A stretch of 64,000 bases of DNA from Paenibacillus sp. YYML68 (GTDB lineage: Bacteria; Bacillota; Bacilli; Paenibacillales; NBRC-103111): the NCBI RefSeq assembly GCF_027923405.1, contig NZ_BQYI01000001.1:2272501-2336500 (forward strand). Reading direction: 5' to 3'. Of this stretch, positions 1 to 8,008 are shown one piece after another (positions within the stretch are counted from its first letter, which is position 1; the number at the start of each line of letters is the position of its first letter). The notes under the pieces are model-generated. The model made no database searches. It was not told the DNA's origin and saw nothing but the letters and a program-made list of their open reading frames with translations. A program made the position numbers and the translations under genes.

Positions 1-50
1 CTTCTAACGAATGCGCCAATCGTCAGTATCATTCGATTGGAGGTAGTTAA

Positions 51-1207
51 ATGGAGATGTTAATTGCTCGGTGTGCCGGACTGGATGTGCATCAAGAAAC
101 CATTGTAGCTTGTGTCTTGACTGGCGAAGCGGATGAAGCACCACGCGCTGAAACACGCACTTTCCCTACGATGACTCGTGATTTGTTCTCCTTGATGACA
201 TGGCTCGAGTCCGAAGGTGTGACGCATATTGCCATGGAGAGTACAGGGATCTACTGGAAACCAGTGTACAACATATTGGAAGGGTACTTCGACATCGCCC
301 TTGCCAATGCACAACGGATTAAGAATGTTTCTGGACGCAAAACGGATGTCAGCGATGCGGAGTGGATCGCTAAACTTTTGCGCGTAGGATTAATCGAGAA
401 GAGCTTCGTGCCTACCGAGGATCTCCGAGAATTACGTGATTTAACACGTTTACGTAAGAAACGGGTTGGAAACTTGACCGCAGAGAAAAACCGCATTCAA
501 AAAATGCTGGAAGCCTCCAACATCAAGTTGGGAACGGTTATTTCAGATGTGTTCGGCGTATCCGGACGCAATTTGCTGGAACGACTGGTCATGCAGGGCT
601 ACGTCGATCCGGATGATATTGAAGCCCGAGTACATGGCAACGTAAAACGTAATGTCGCTCGGGTGGCCGAGTCGCTCTTCGGAACGTTAAACAAGCACCA
701 AATCTTGATGATTCGCAATTGCTGGGAGCATATTACCTTCCTCGAGCAATCCATCGCGTTGCTAGATGCAGAAATTGAGGTGCATCTTCAGTCCTATCAG
801 GAAGCCTATCAGTTGATTCAAACGATTCCGGGCATAAGTGAGATTACCGCCGCAGCGATCATTGCCGAAATCGGAGTCGATATGGATCAGTTCCCAACGG
901 CTGATCATCTCGCGTCCTGGGCAGGTGTGGCTCCGGGTAACCATGAGAGCGCGGGTAAAAAAAAAGTACACGAACACGTAAGGGCAATCCGCATGTGAAA
1001 ACAGCTTTATGTGAAGCCGCTTGGGCAGCAACGAAGTGCCGAAAATCACAGTTGTCGGTTCGATTTTGGAAAATAGCTGCACGCCGTGGGAAGAACAAAG
1101 CCATTATTGCTCTAGCTCACAAAATGCTCACGATCATCTACATGATGTTAAAGACGAAGTCGACTTATATCGAAGGTGGACCTCCTGTCTCAAAACCTGT
1201 AGCTTAA
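51..1207 (+). CDS. IS110-family transposase (copy 1), -1 frameshift at A9
   Basis: DEDD recombinase that moves the element, in known IS110 elements guided by a bridge RNA. Frame one (51-998, 315 codons) holds the RuvC-like acidic residues D12 in GLDVHQ, E63 in MESTGIYW, and D99 and D102 in KTDVSDAEW, then a helix-hairpin-helix near IPGISEITAA and the serine motif APGNHESAG (S300). Right after that serine lies an A9 run at 957-965. A -1 shift there continues without a stop to 1207, adding the expected tail (TRTRKGNPHVKTALCEAAW, then ARRGKNKA). The joined product is about 385 residues, a normal family length; without the shift the tail is lost. The RBS is GGAGG at 40-44. Copy 2 carries the identical run, so slippage is more likely than decay. 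Family assignment is firm; slippage is inferred. Confidence 0.88.
957..965 (+). other. A9 slippage run in IS110 transposase copy 1
   Basis: Nine consecutive adenines where the frame must move by -1 to join the two halves of the transposase. Homopolymer A runs of this length support transcriptional or ribosomal slippage in several insertion sequences. No clear downstream stimulatory hairpin was found by eye. Confidence 0.6.
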
Positions 1208-1380
1208 CAGTCTAGCCTATTTTAAGACTGATTATACATCACATCTCAAAAACGATGTGTCGGGCATCCTATTGCTATTTTTCAACTTTCTTCCAGAAAA
1301 CAATCATGGCTTCCTCGCCACATCCCCGATATGAAAGTTGGGTTTAGCGTGACTGCCTAGTCCCCATACTGAGTAATACT

Positions 1381-1555
1381 GCGATTGGACAGAAATACGT
1401 GGCTCTTTTTGGTGGTTCGACCCTGTCTAGAAAACTGTGAGCATTCGTTATGTGAGCAACCCCGTGCTGGCTTCGGTACAAGAAGACCGAATGACCGCGG
1501 ACAGAAAAATGGAGACTTCTAACGAATGCGCCAATCGTCAGTATCATTCGATTGG
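1381..1555 (+). ncRNA. Candidate IS110 bridge RNA in left end of copy 2
   Basis: A structured non-coding stretch upstream of the transposase. TGGACAG (1385-1391) pairs with CTGTCTA (1423-1429) with one G-U. GCATTCGTTA (1441-1450) pairs perfectly with TAACGAATGC (1520-1529) and encloses the TTCGGT/ACCGAA hairpin (1472-1477/1486-1491). CCAATCG (1531-1537) pairs with CGATTGG (1549-1555) just before the RBS. AGAAAAC at 1429-1435 repeats the 7 nt that span the element junction (1295-1301), as a donor-binding loop might. Position and size resemble the known IS621 bridge RNA; the function is inferred. Confidence 0.45.
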
Positions 1556-1565
1556 AGGTAGTTAA

Positions 1566-2722
1566 ATGGAGATGTTAATTGCTCGGTGTGCCGGACTGGA
1601 TGTGCATCAAGAAACCATTGTAGCTTGTGTCTTGACTGGCGAAGCGGATGAAGCACCACGCGCTGAAACACGCACTTTCCCTACGATGACTCGTGATTTG
1701 TTCTCCTTGATGACATGGCTCGAGTCCGAAGGTGTGACGCATATTGCCATGGAGAGTACAGGGATCTACTGGAAACCAGTGTACAACATATTGGAAGGGT
1801 ACTTCGACATCGCCCTTGCCAATGCACAACGGATTAAGAATGTTTCTGGACGCAAAACGGATGTCAGCGATGCGGAGTGGATCGCTAAACTTTTGCGCGT
1901 AGGATTAATCGAGAAGAGCTTCGTGCCTACCGAGGATCTCCGAGAATTACGTGATTTAACACGTTTACGTAAGAAACGGGTTGGAAACTTGACCGCAGAG
2001 AAAAACCGCATTCAAAAAATGCTGGAAGCCTCCAACATCAAGTTGGGAACGGTTATTTCAGATGTGTTCGGCGTATCCGGACGCAATTTGCTGGAACGAC
2101 TGGTCATGCAGGGCTACGTCGATCCGGATGATATTGAAGCCCGAGTACATGGCAACGTAAAACGTAATGTCGCTCGGGTGGCCGAGTCGCTCTTCGGAAC
2201 GTTAAACAAGCACCAAATCTTGATGATTCGCAATTGCTGGGAGCATATTACCTTCCTCGAGCAATCCATCGCGTTGCTAGATGCAGAAATTGAGGTGCAT
2301 CTTCAGTCCTATCAGGAAGCCTATCAGTTGATTCAAACGATTCCGGGCATAAGTGAGATTACCGCCGCAGCGATCATTGCCGAAATCGGAGTCGATATGG
2401 ATCAGTTCCCAACGGCTGATCATCTCGCGTCCTGGGCAGGTGTGGCTCCGGGTAACCATGAGAGCGCGGGTAAAAAAAAAGTACACGAACACGTAAGGGC
2501 AATCCGCATGTGAAAACAGCTTTATGTGAAGCCGCTTGGGCAGCAACGAAGTGCCGAAAATCACAGTTGTCGGTTCGATTTTGGAAAATAGCTGCACGCC
2601 GTGGGAAGAACAAAGCCATTATTGCTCTAGCTCACAAAATGCTCACGATCATCTACATGATGTTAAAGACGAAGTCGACTTATATCGAAGGTGGACCTCC
2701 TGTCTCAAAACCTGTAGCTTAA
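1566..2722 (+). CDS. IS110-family transposase (copy 2), -1 frameshift at A9
   Basis: Nucleotide-identical to the copy 1 transposase, including the A9 run at 2472-2480 that separates frame one (1566-2513) from the C-terminal frame ending at 2722. The conserved D12, E63, D99, D102 and S300 are all present, so the joined product should be catalytically complete. The RBS GGAGG (1555-1559) overlaps the 3' arm of a 7-bp hairpin (1531-1555), so folding of the left-end RNA could limit translation. Perfect identity of the two copies points to very recent tandem formation. Confidence 0.88.
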
Positions 2723-2882
2723 CAGTCTAGCCTATTTTAAGACTGATTATACATCACATCTCAAAAACGATGTGTCGGGCATCCTATTGCTATTTTTCAA
2801 CTTTCTTCCAGAAAAAACGCTATTTCTTAAAGCAACTTCGACGTTCTAATGACACTGCTTTCAATAATCCTTTCACAGAAAA

Positions 2883-2955
2883 ATAACCCAACCTAGCGAT
2901 TTTACGGTATCCTTAAGGTCTCACTCTAAAAGGATAGAATCGCTGGATGGGTTAT
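2883..2955 (+). repeat. 73-nt imperfect inverted repeat before IS4-type transposase
   Basis: ATAACCCAACCTAGCGATT on the left is nearly the reverse complement of AATCGCTGGATGGGTTAT on the right, with a second inner pairing TATCCTT/AAGGATA. The result is a long hairpin about 30 nt before the transposase frame. Such structures near IS ends can block translation by read-through from outside. Nothing else was recognised in 2816-2984, and matching inverted termini for the IS4-type element could not be found. Confidence 0.6.
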
Positions 2956-2984
2956 AGACAACAGTCTAACCCATTTGCGGGCGA

Positions 2985-4437
2985 TTGACCAGACCTATGC
3001 TCCCATACCTCGATAAAATCATAAATGAATTTCGTTCCTGCTTCTCCAGGCAAGCCGCCTTTCACTGGTTTGTCATTACGGTGATCGGCCTGATGGTGCG
3101 CTCCGACCAGTTAGGGGTGACCTCCATTGTACGAGACCTTACGCTGCATCCGCGCTGCTACGAGACGCTGATCCATTTCTTTCGTTCTTCGGCCTGGTCG
3201 CTGGAATCCCTTCGATTAACTTGGCTCCAAGTCGTCCGCAAGGCGGCTCCTTTGATGACCGTTGGTGACCGCGTAGTCCTGGTGGGCGATGGCATGAAGC
3301 AGTCCAAGGAAGGCCGTCGAATGCCCGGCGTGAAGAAAATGCATCAGGAATCAGAAAATTCGTCCAAAGGTGAATATATCTTTGGCCATCTCTTTGGAGC
3401 CGTCGGTGTGTTGGTCGGAGCGTCGGCCAAATGGTTCTGCTTGCCCCTCTTTATGAATTTGCAAGACGGCGTGAAGACGATTTGGAACTGGGGAGCGTCC
3501 GCTCCAGCCGAGCCGAAATCAGATTCCCATGTGGTGCAAATGATCGGGCAGGGCTTTGCCGCCGCGAAGGTGCTTGGTGACGCCTTGTTCCTGCTGGATC
3601 GCTATTTTCTGTCCGTTCCGGCGCTGATCCGGTGGAAGCAGGAGCAGGCTGCGAGCGGAGTCCGACTGGACCTCATCACGAAGGCCAAAGTCAACACCAC
3701 AGCCTATGAATTCCCCGCTGCCAAAAACCAGGCCGGGGCCGTCCGCCGAAGAAAGGCGCGAAAGTCAAGCTCAAGGAGCTTTTTCAAACCCGGGCAGCAT
3801 CGTTTCAAACGGCCGAGGTGATGCTGTATGGCAAGGAAGAAACGGTTTCCTTTTGTGCCTGGACCTGTTGTGGGGGCAAAAGCTGTATCAGCCTTTGCGA
3901 TTTGTCCTGGTGCTGCGTGGAGACCAGACCTCTATTTTGGTGAGTACGGACCTGACGCTTGCCGGCCCCGAGATCATTTCCTTGTACGGATACCGGTTCA
4001 AGATCGAATGTACGTTTCGGGAAATGAAACAAGTCATCGGCGCCTTCGGCTATCGCTTCTGGAGCAAATCCATGCCGAAGCTCAAGCGGTATCTACGCAA
4101 GACCGAGAGCCATCCACTGGAACAAGTAAAGAACGAACAGGATCAAAAGCGAATACGACAAACACTTGAAGCCATCGAAGGATTCGTCATGTGCAGTTGC
4201 ATCGCAACCGGCTTAATTCAGATGGTCGCGTTGACGTTTTCGGCGCGTACGCCGGGCTTGTTCTCGCGCTATTTGCGAACACCATCGAAAGCCATCGTCT
4301 CTGAGGCTACCGTGGCGGTTTATTTGCGCAGATCCATTTTTCGCATGGTTGCCCAGCACCCGGATTTACCCATAACCGAAATAATTCGTTCCAAGCAGGA
4401 AAAAACCACGAACAACGTGGATTTGCTGGCTTCTTAA
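2985..4437 (+). pseudogene. IS4-family (YREK) transposase, two frameshifts
   Basis: DDE transposase of about 480 codons in three frames. Frame one (2985 to ~3735) has the first catalytic Asp in VVLVGDGMKQSKEG and the second in LFLLDRYFLS. A middle segment reads on through GRPPKKGAKVKLKELFQTRA to SFCAW near 3860. The last segment, to 4437, contains the exact IS4 signature Y-(2)-R-(3)-E-(6)-K in YGYRFKIECTFREMK. The frame order fits two separate 1-base deletions, one near 3735 in a GC run and one near 3860. No slippage run is visible, so this looks like decay or sequencing error rather than programmed shifting. The downstream esterase is cut where this element ends. Confidence 0.85.
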
Positions 4438-4488
4438 GCGTTAGAACTTTTCACTGTCCAGTTAGTAAAAAATCAAAGTGAAGCAGAC

Positions 4489-4848
4489 TCAACAAGTTGA
4501 GTTCAATTGTGCTAAGGACCTTCGGACGCGCTCGCACAAGGCAGGAAGCTCCTCGGTAATAAAGGTGTAATAATCCCGGCCATATACCGTGTTCGTGTTA
4601 CAGCCCAACAGACCCTGGGGCATGATGACGGCAACCGGAAGCCCGTCTATATATCGCTCGATGCTCGTTCTCCGCAGCCAGCTCGTATGGTCGCCACCTA
4701 ATGGATGGAGCAGGTACAATGCACGGTAATCATCGGTGTCCGCCCTGGATGACGTGTGCGCTGTACCGGTGGCTTCGGGCAGTAGCACCTCCAGGCTGAG
4801 CGGCATCCGCAGCGCCTCGGAATGAATATTCATATGCAGCCATGACAT
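4489..4848 (-). pseudogene. Esterase (EstA/esterase D type), C-terminus lost at IS junction
   Basis: N-terminal 119 codons of an alpha/beta-hydrolase esterase. They include the oxyanion-loop region YLLHPLGGDHTSWLRRTSIERY and the VAVIMPQG and YGRDYYTFITEELPALC stretches typical of tributyrin-type esterases of about 260 residues. The GxSxGG nucleophile and the catalytic Asp and His are missing because the frame runs into the IS4-type element and stops at 4489. The start at 4848 is set by AAGGAGG at about 4856-4862 on this strand; the open frame further upstream (to 5322) is antisense to the next gene and not real. The product should be inactive. Confidence 0.75.
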
Positions 4849-5022
4849 GGACAGTCCTCCTTCTCGAGTCATTCGAAGCGAATGCTCAACATATGATGTA
4901 GGAAGCAGGGGGTGGACAATAGGGTCTACATTGTAGGCCAAGGATAGCTCACTTAGCAAGACGCAGCTATCCGGCAAGAAGACGTCCCAGCTGTAATGAC
5001 ATGACAAGGAGCTGTGATCGCC

Positions 5023-5349
5023 ATGCTGCTGGAGGTAATGGAATCTGCTGTGCTCATGATTAAGCCGGGAATGGCTAACGCGTTCGAATCTGCCTTTCGC
5101 CAAGCTTCGGCGCTTATGACGGCTAGGCGCGGCTACATCAGCCATGAGCTGCATAAATGTATCGAGACGGATCATAAATATATGCTGCTCGTCCGATGGG
5201 CGACACTGAAGGACCATATGGTCGGCTTCCGGCAGTCTCCCGAGTACGAGGAGTGGGTGATACGGCTGCAGCCGTATCTCGAGTCGGATCCGCAGGAGGA
5301 GCATTACATTCGCATCAAGCACGAGTCGCCTGATTCTACACGTTCATAA
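5023..5349 (+). CDS. Antibiotic biosynthesis monooxygenase (ABM) family protein
   Basis: Small single-domain ferredoxin-like protein of 108 residues. It has the family pattern VLMIKPGMANAFESAFRQAS, GYISHELHKCIE, KYMLLVRWATLKDHMVGFRQSPEYEEW and a C-terminal HY motif. Members act as dimeric monooxygenases or heme/quinone-handling enzymes, and the substrate cannot be told here. ATG 5023 was chosen because AAGGAG at 5006-5011 is well spaced; GTG 5014 is too close. It diverges from the broken esterase, with a 174-bp region between the two starts. Confidence 0.8.
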   Translation: MLLEVMESAVLMIKPGMANAFESAFRQASALMTARRGYISHELHKCIETDHKYMLLVRWATLKDHMVGFRQSPEYEEWVIRLQPYLESDPQEEHYIRIKHESPDSTRS

Positions 5350-5406
5350 TGAAGACAAGCCCAAGCTGCATAGACTGGTAGTACTAGCGAGCCGAGGTGA
5401 GAGCGC

Positions 5407-6105
5407 ATGAGAATCATATTGGCGATTAGCGGAGAAGCGGAGAATCGTGGTCATGTACGGCGGGAGAAAGATGGCGGGCATTGGACTAATATGAGAAATG
5501 AAACAAATACCGCTGCAGACACTTACATCGCAAGCTGTGACGACAGCTCTCTGAACGAGTCTGCTCGCCTTGACCTCGCAGGTCATTCCCTCACCGAGCA
5601 GGGGCGCCTTGCAGCGCTACAGTGGCGGTCGCGCATCCCGCTTACGGATGAGGATGCGATCATCGCCGGCCCGATGCTGTCGATGGTGCAGACCGGCGAG
5701 CTCTGGAGCGGTGCCAGCGGCTGCGCGAGGTTCATTCATCCGCTGGCCGGTCCGCGGCTGCATCCGCACAGCCCGAGCTTCGAGCATCTGGAGTCGCACG
5801 AGCAGGATCGCGTGATCGAGCCAGACTGCCTGCAAGCGGCGTTCCCAGACTGGCTGTACCCACCCGACTTGCCGGAATATTTATGGGTGCAGGGTATTCA
5901 TGCGCTGCCGACCTTCTTGTTCGAGCAGCAGGCGAAGCGCTTTCTCGACTGGTGCGCCCAGCTTGGGCGGCCTCGGGTCGTTATCGTGACGGCGCCCGGC
6001 ACGCGGATCGCACTACGGGGGCTGCTGCAGCAGCAGATGAAGGCCGACAGCGGGGAATTGCGTTCGATTACGAACGTATTTCGTCAAGAAGCGGCCGATC
6101 TGTAG
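5407..6105 (+). CDS. Histidine-phosphatase-like protein with degenerate active site
   Basis: 232 residues. The middle resembles the histidine phosphatase/phosphoglycerate mutase fold: LTEQGRLAALQW followed by DAIIAGPMLSMVQTGELW matches the family pattern LTxxGxxQAxxL ... ixSSxLxRaxqTA. The N-terminal RHG catalytic motif is absent (the segment reads TYIASCDDSSLNESARL), and the second catalytic histidine near the C-terminus is replaced by the TAPGT region. It may be a pseudoenzyme or a fast-diverging member. The start has GAGGTGAG ahead of ATG 5407. It precedes lysC by 91 bp. Confidence 0.55.
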   Translation: MRIILAISGEAENRGHVRREKDGGHWTNMRNETNTAADTYIASCDDSSLNESARLDLAGHSLTEQGRLAALQWRSRIPLTDEDAIIAGPMLSMVQTGELWSGASGCARFIHPLAGPRLHPHSPSFEHLESHEQDRVIEPDCLQAAFPDWLYPPDLPEYLWVQGIHALPTFLFEQQAKRFLDWCAQLGRPRVVIVTAPGTRIALRGLLQQQMKADSGELRSITNVFRQEAADL

Positions 6106-6144
6106 TCTGTTTCGACAATATGTATTTCAAGGTTAGCCGCAATA

Positions 6145-6153
6145 TGGTATAAT
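6145..6153 (+). promoter_or_regulatory. Extended -10 promoter upstream of aspartokinase
   Basis: TGGTATAAT is a consensus extended -10 element 44 bp before the start codon. The -35 region is weak (TTTCAA with a 17-bp spacer). No lysine riboswitch could be recognised in the short leader. Confidence 0.5.
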
Positions 6154-6196
6154 TCATCCTTAGTTAAGTCAAAGATTGGGTAAGGAGTGGGACGTC

Positions 6197-7453
6197 TTGG
6201 CATTAATAGTGATGAAATTCGGCGGAAGCTCAGTGGGCGATGCCGAACGTATGAAGCGTGTTGCAGCTCGAGTGGCCGAGCGGCAGCGTGAAGGACATCA
6301 ATGCGTCGTCGTCGTATCCGCAATGGGAGACACGACCGATGACCTGATTGATCTGACGAAGCAGATTTGCACGATTACTCCACCAGCTCGTGAGATGGAT
6401 ATGCTACTGTCGACCGGAGAGCAAGTATCGATCGCGCTGCTATCGATGGCCATTCAGAGTCTTGGTCAGCCGGCGGTATCGTTCACAGGCTGGCAGGCGG
6501 GCATGTACACCGAAGCGGTGCACGGCAAGGCGAGAATTACCGACATTCAGCCGGAGCGCGTACATCAGGCGCTTGACGCTGGCAACGTTGTGATCGTAGC
6601 TGGCTTCCAGGGCATGAGTGAAGCTGGAGAGATTACGACGCTCGGTCGCGGCGGCTCCGATACGACAGCGGTAGCGCTTGCAGCTGCGATCAAGGCGGAC
6701 GTGTGCGAGATCTTCACCGATGTGGACGGCGTCTACTCGACCGACCCTCGGATCGTGAAGTGCGCACGCAAGCTGAACGAAATTTCGTATGACGAAATGC
6801 TGGAGCTCGCGAACCTCGGGGCAGCTGTTCTTCATCCGCGTGCGGTTGAATATGCGAAAAATTACAACGTACGTCTCGTGGTACGATCCAGCTTTAACCA
6901 TAATGAAGGTACGAACGTGAAGGAGGAAGCAATGATGGAGCAAGGAATCGTAGTACGCGGAATCGCTTACGACAAGAACGTAGCCCGCATCAGCATTCTG
7001 GGCATTGAAGAGAAGCCAGGCCAGCTGGCGAAGGTGTTTACGGCGCTCGCGAAGGAGCAGATTGACGTGGACATTATCGTACAAAGCGGGGTTCAGAGCG
7101 GAGGCGCTGACTTCTCGTTCACCGTGTCGATGTCGGACCTCGAGAAGGCGTTGCAGACGATTGACAGCATCCGCGGCAGCGTCGGCTTCCGTGAGGTGAC
7201 TTCCGAGACGAATCTCGTGAAGGTATCGATCGTAGGCGCAGGCATGGTTAGCACACCGGGTGTTGCGGCGAAAATGTTCGAGACGATCTCCGACCTCGGC
7301 ATCACGATTCTGATGGTCAGCACGTCCGAAATCAAGACGTCGTGCGTCATCGAGAGCGGCCGCGTGAACGAGGTCGTTCAGGCGCTGCATACCGCATACG
7401 GTCTGGACACGGATCAGACGGTATTCGTTGGCGGTCCTTCGGAGCGTCGCTAA
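6197..7453 (+). CDS. lysC: Aspartate kinase (aspartokinase II type)
   Basis: Phosphorylates aspartate, the first step to lysine, diaminopimelate, threonine and methionine. The N-terminal KFGGSSVG kinase motif, the DVDGVYSTDPRIV stretch and two C-terminal ACT domains (from IARISILGIEEKPGQ-like and KVSIVGAGMVSTPGVA segments) give 418 residues, the usual length. TTG 6197 was chosen over the upstream in-frame ATG 6176 because AAGGAG at 6182-6187 is well placed. Inside the gene, AAGGAGG at 6920-6926 precedes ATG 6932/6935 (codon 246/247), which matches the B. subtilis arrangement where a separate beta subunit starts internally. The diaminopimelate it supplies also links to spore cortex and dipicolinate synthesis. 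Confidence 0.93.
   Translation: MALIVMKFGGSSVGDAERMKRVAARVAERQREGHQCVVVVSAMGDTTDDLIDLTKQICTITPPAREMDMLLSTGEQVSIALLSMAIQSLGQPAVSFTGWQAGMYTEAVHGKARITDIQPERVHQALDAGNVVIVAGFQGMSEAGEITTLGRGGSDTTAVALAAAIKADVCEIFTDVDGVYSTDPRIVKCARKLNEISYDEMLELANLGAAVLHPRAVEYAKNYNVRLVVRSSFNHNEGTNVKEEAMMEQGIVVRGIAYDKNVARISILGIEEKPGQLAKVFTALAKEQIDVDIIVQSGVQSGGADFSFTVSMSDLEKALQTIDSIRGSVGFREVTSETNLVKVSIVGAGMVSTPGVAAKMFETISDLGITILMVSTSEIKTSCVIESGRVNEVVQALHTAYGLDTDQTVFVGGPSERR
6920..6937 (+). promoter_or_regulatory. Internal RBS and start for aspartokinase beta subunit
   Basis: AAGGAGG (6920-6926) followed by in-frame ATG at 6932 and 6935. Codon 246 equals the known beta-subunit start region of B. subtilis aspartokinase II. 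It would yield a regulatory ACT-domain protein of about 173 residues. Confidence 0.6.
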
Positions 7454-7473
7454 TTTGCCCCCTAGCTCCATGT

Positions 7474-7938
7474 TTACCTGAAATTATCGAATATAAACGT
7501 AAACACCTTCAATAGGAAGGCAGTAATCCCGGCGGCCATCAACGGACCGACCGGGATTCCTTTTAGGAATATAATCCCGAATATCGATCCAATCACGAGG
7601 CCCACAATCATTTGTGGGTCTATTTTTAATAGCTCGAGTCCCTTGCCATTCATATAGGTAGCTATGGCTCCGCCCAGAAGAGCGAGAATGCCGGGCCATG
7701 TCGTGAACATGGAGGTGACGTCCTTGATCGAAATTTTCTCACTGGCGAACGGAACGAGCACGCCCATGGTCAAGAACAGCAGTCCGAGCTCCAAGCCGCG
7801 GCGTTCAATCGTCGGTAGATAGCGATCGAGACTGATCAGCTTGATGATGAGCAGCACGCAGGCGGCTGTCGTAATGATGTGGGATCGGCCAAGCATCCCG
7901 ATGATGATGAGAGCGACGAGCAGCAAATCTCCGTTCAT
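7474..7938 (-). CDS. DUF441 family membrane protein
   Basis: 154-residue hydrophobic protein with about four membrane segments: an N-terminal [15 protein letters not shown] helix, [15 protein letters not shown], a [14 protein letters not shown] segment, and a C-terminal [26 protein letters not shown] region that is characteristic of DUF441 (YtwI-like) proteins. The function is unknown. ATG 7938 was chosen because homologues start at MNGDLLL-like sequence; the frame opens further upstream to 7989 without a better RBS. It is convergent with lysC, separated by only 20 bp. Confidence 0.8.
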   Translation of the reverse strand: MNGDLLLVALIIIGMLGRSHIITTAACVLLIIKLISLDRYLPTIERRGLELGLLFLTMGVLVPFASEKISIKDVTSMFTTWPGILALLGGAIATYMNGKGLELLKIDPQMIVGLVIGSIFGIIFLKGIPVGPLMAAGITAFLLKVFTFIFDNFR

Positions 7939-8008
7939 ACACAGGCCCCTTGTCCGTAGAATTGTACGTTTCATGTGTATGAACGGCATGCTGCGGTTTA
8001 GAACAAGC

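Larger units (their letters stand above)
1..1300 (+). mobile_element. IS110-family element, copy 1 (left end outside window)
   Basis: Positions 1-1300 are identical to 1516-2815, so this is a second copy of the same element. Its left ~215 bp lie before the window if the two copies abut. Identity with copy 2 stops after the shared AGAAAA at 1295-1300: copy 1 continues into the left end of copy 2, copy 2 into unrelated sequence. This places the right end at about 1300. No terminal inverted repeat is evident, as is usual for IS110. Confidence 0.85.
1301..2815 (+). mobile_element. IS110-family element, copy 2 (complete, 1515 bp)
   Basis: This is the full unit defined by the 1515-bp period of the tandem pair. 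It has a 265-bp non-coding left end (1301-1565), a frameshifted transposase (1566-2722) and a 93-bp right end (2723-2815). The long left non-coding end matches the IS110 subgroup, where the bridge RNA lies upstream of the recombinase gene, rather than the IS1111 subgroup. The 1300/1301 boundary is a right-end/left-end junction, the same join found in excised circles. Boundaries are uncertain by a few bases because of the A-rich ends. Confidence 0.85.

Noticed and set aside
4849..5322. N-terminal extension of the truncated esterase frame
   Set aside because: It is antisense to the ABM gene, and a proper RBS exists at the shorter start (4848).
6106..6196. Lysine riboswitch (L-box) before aspartokinase
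   Set aside because: The leader is under 50 nt after the extended -10, far too short for an L-box, and no conserved blocks are seen.
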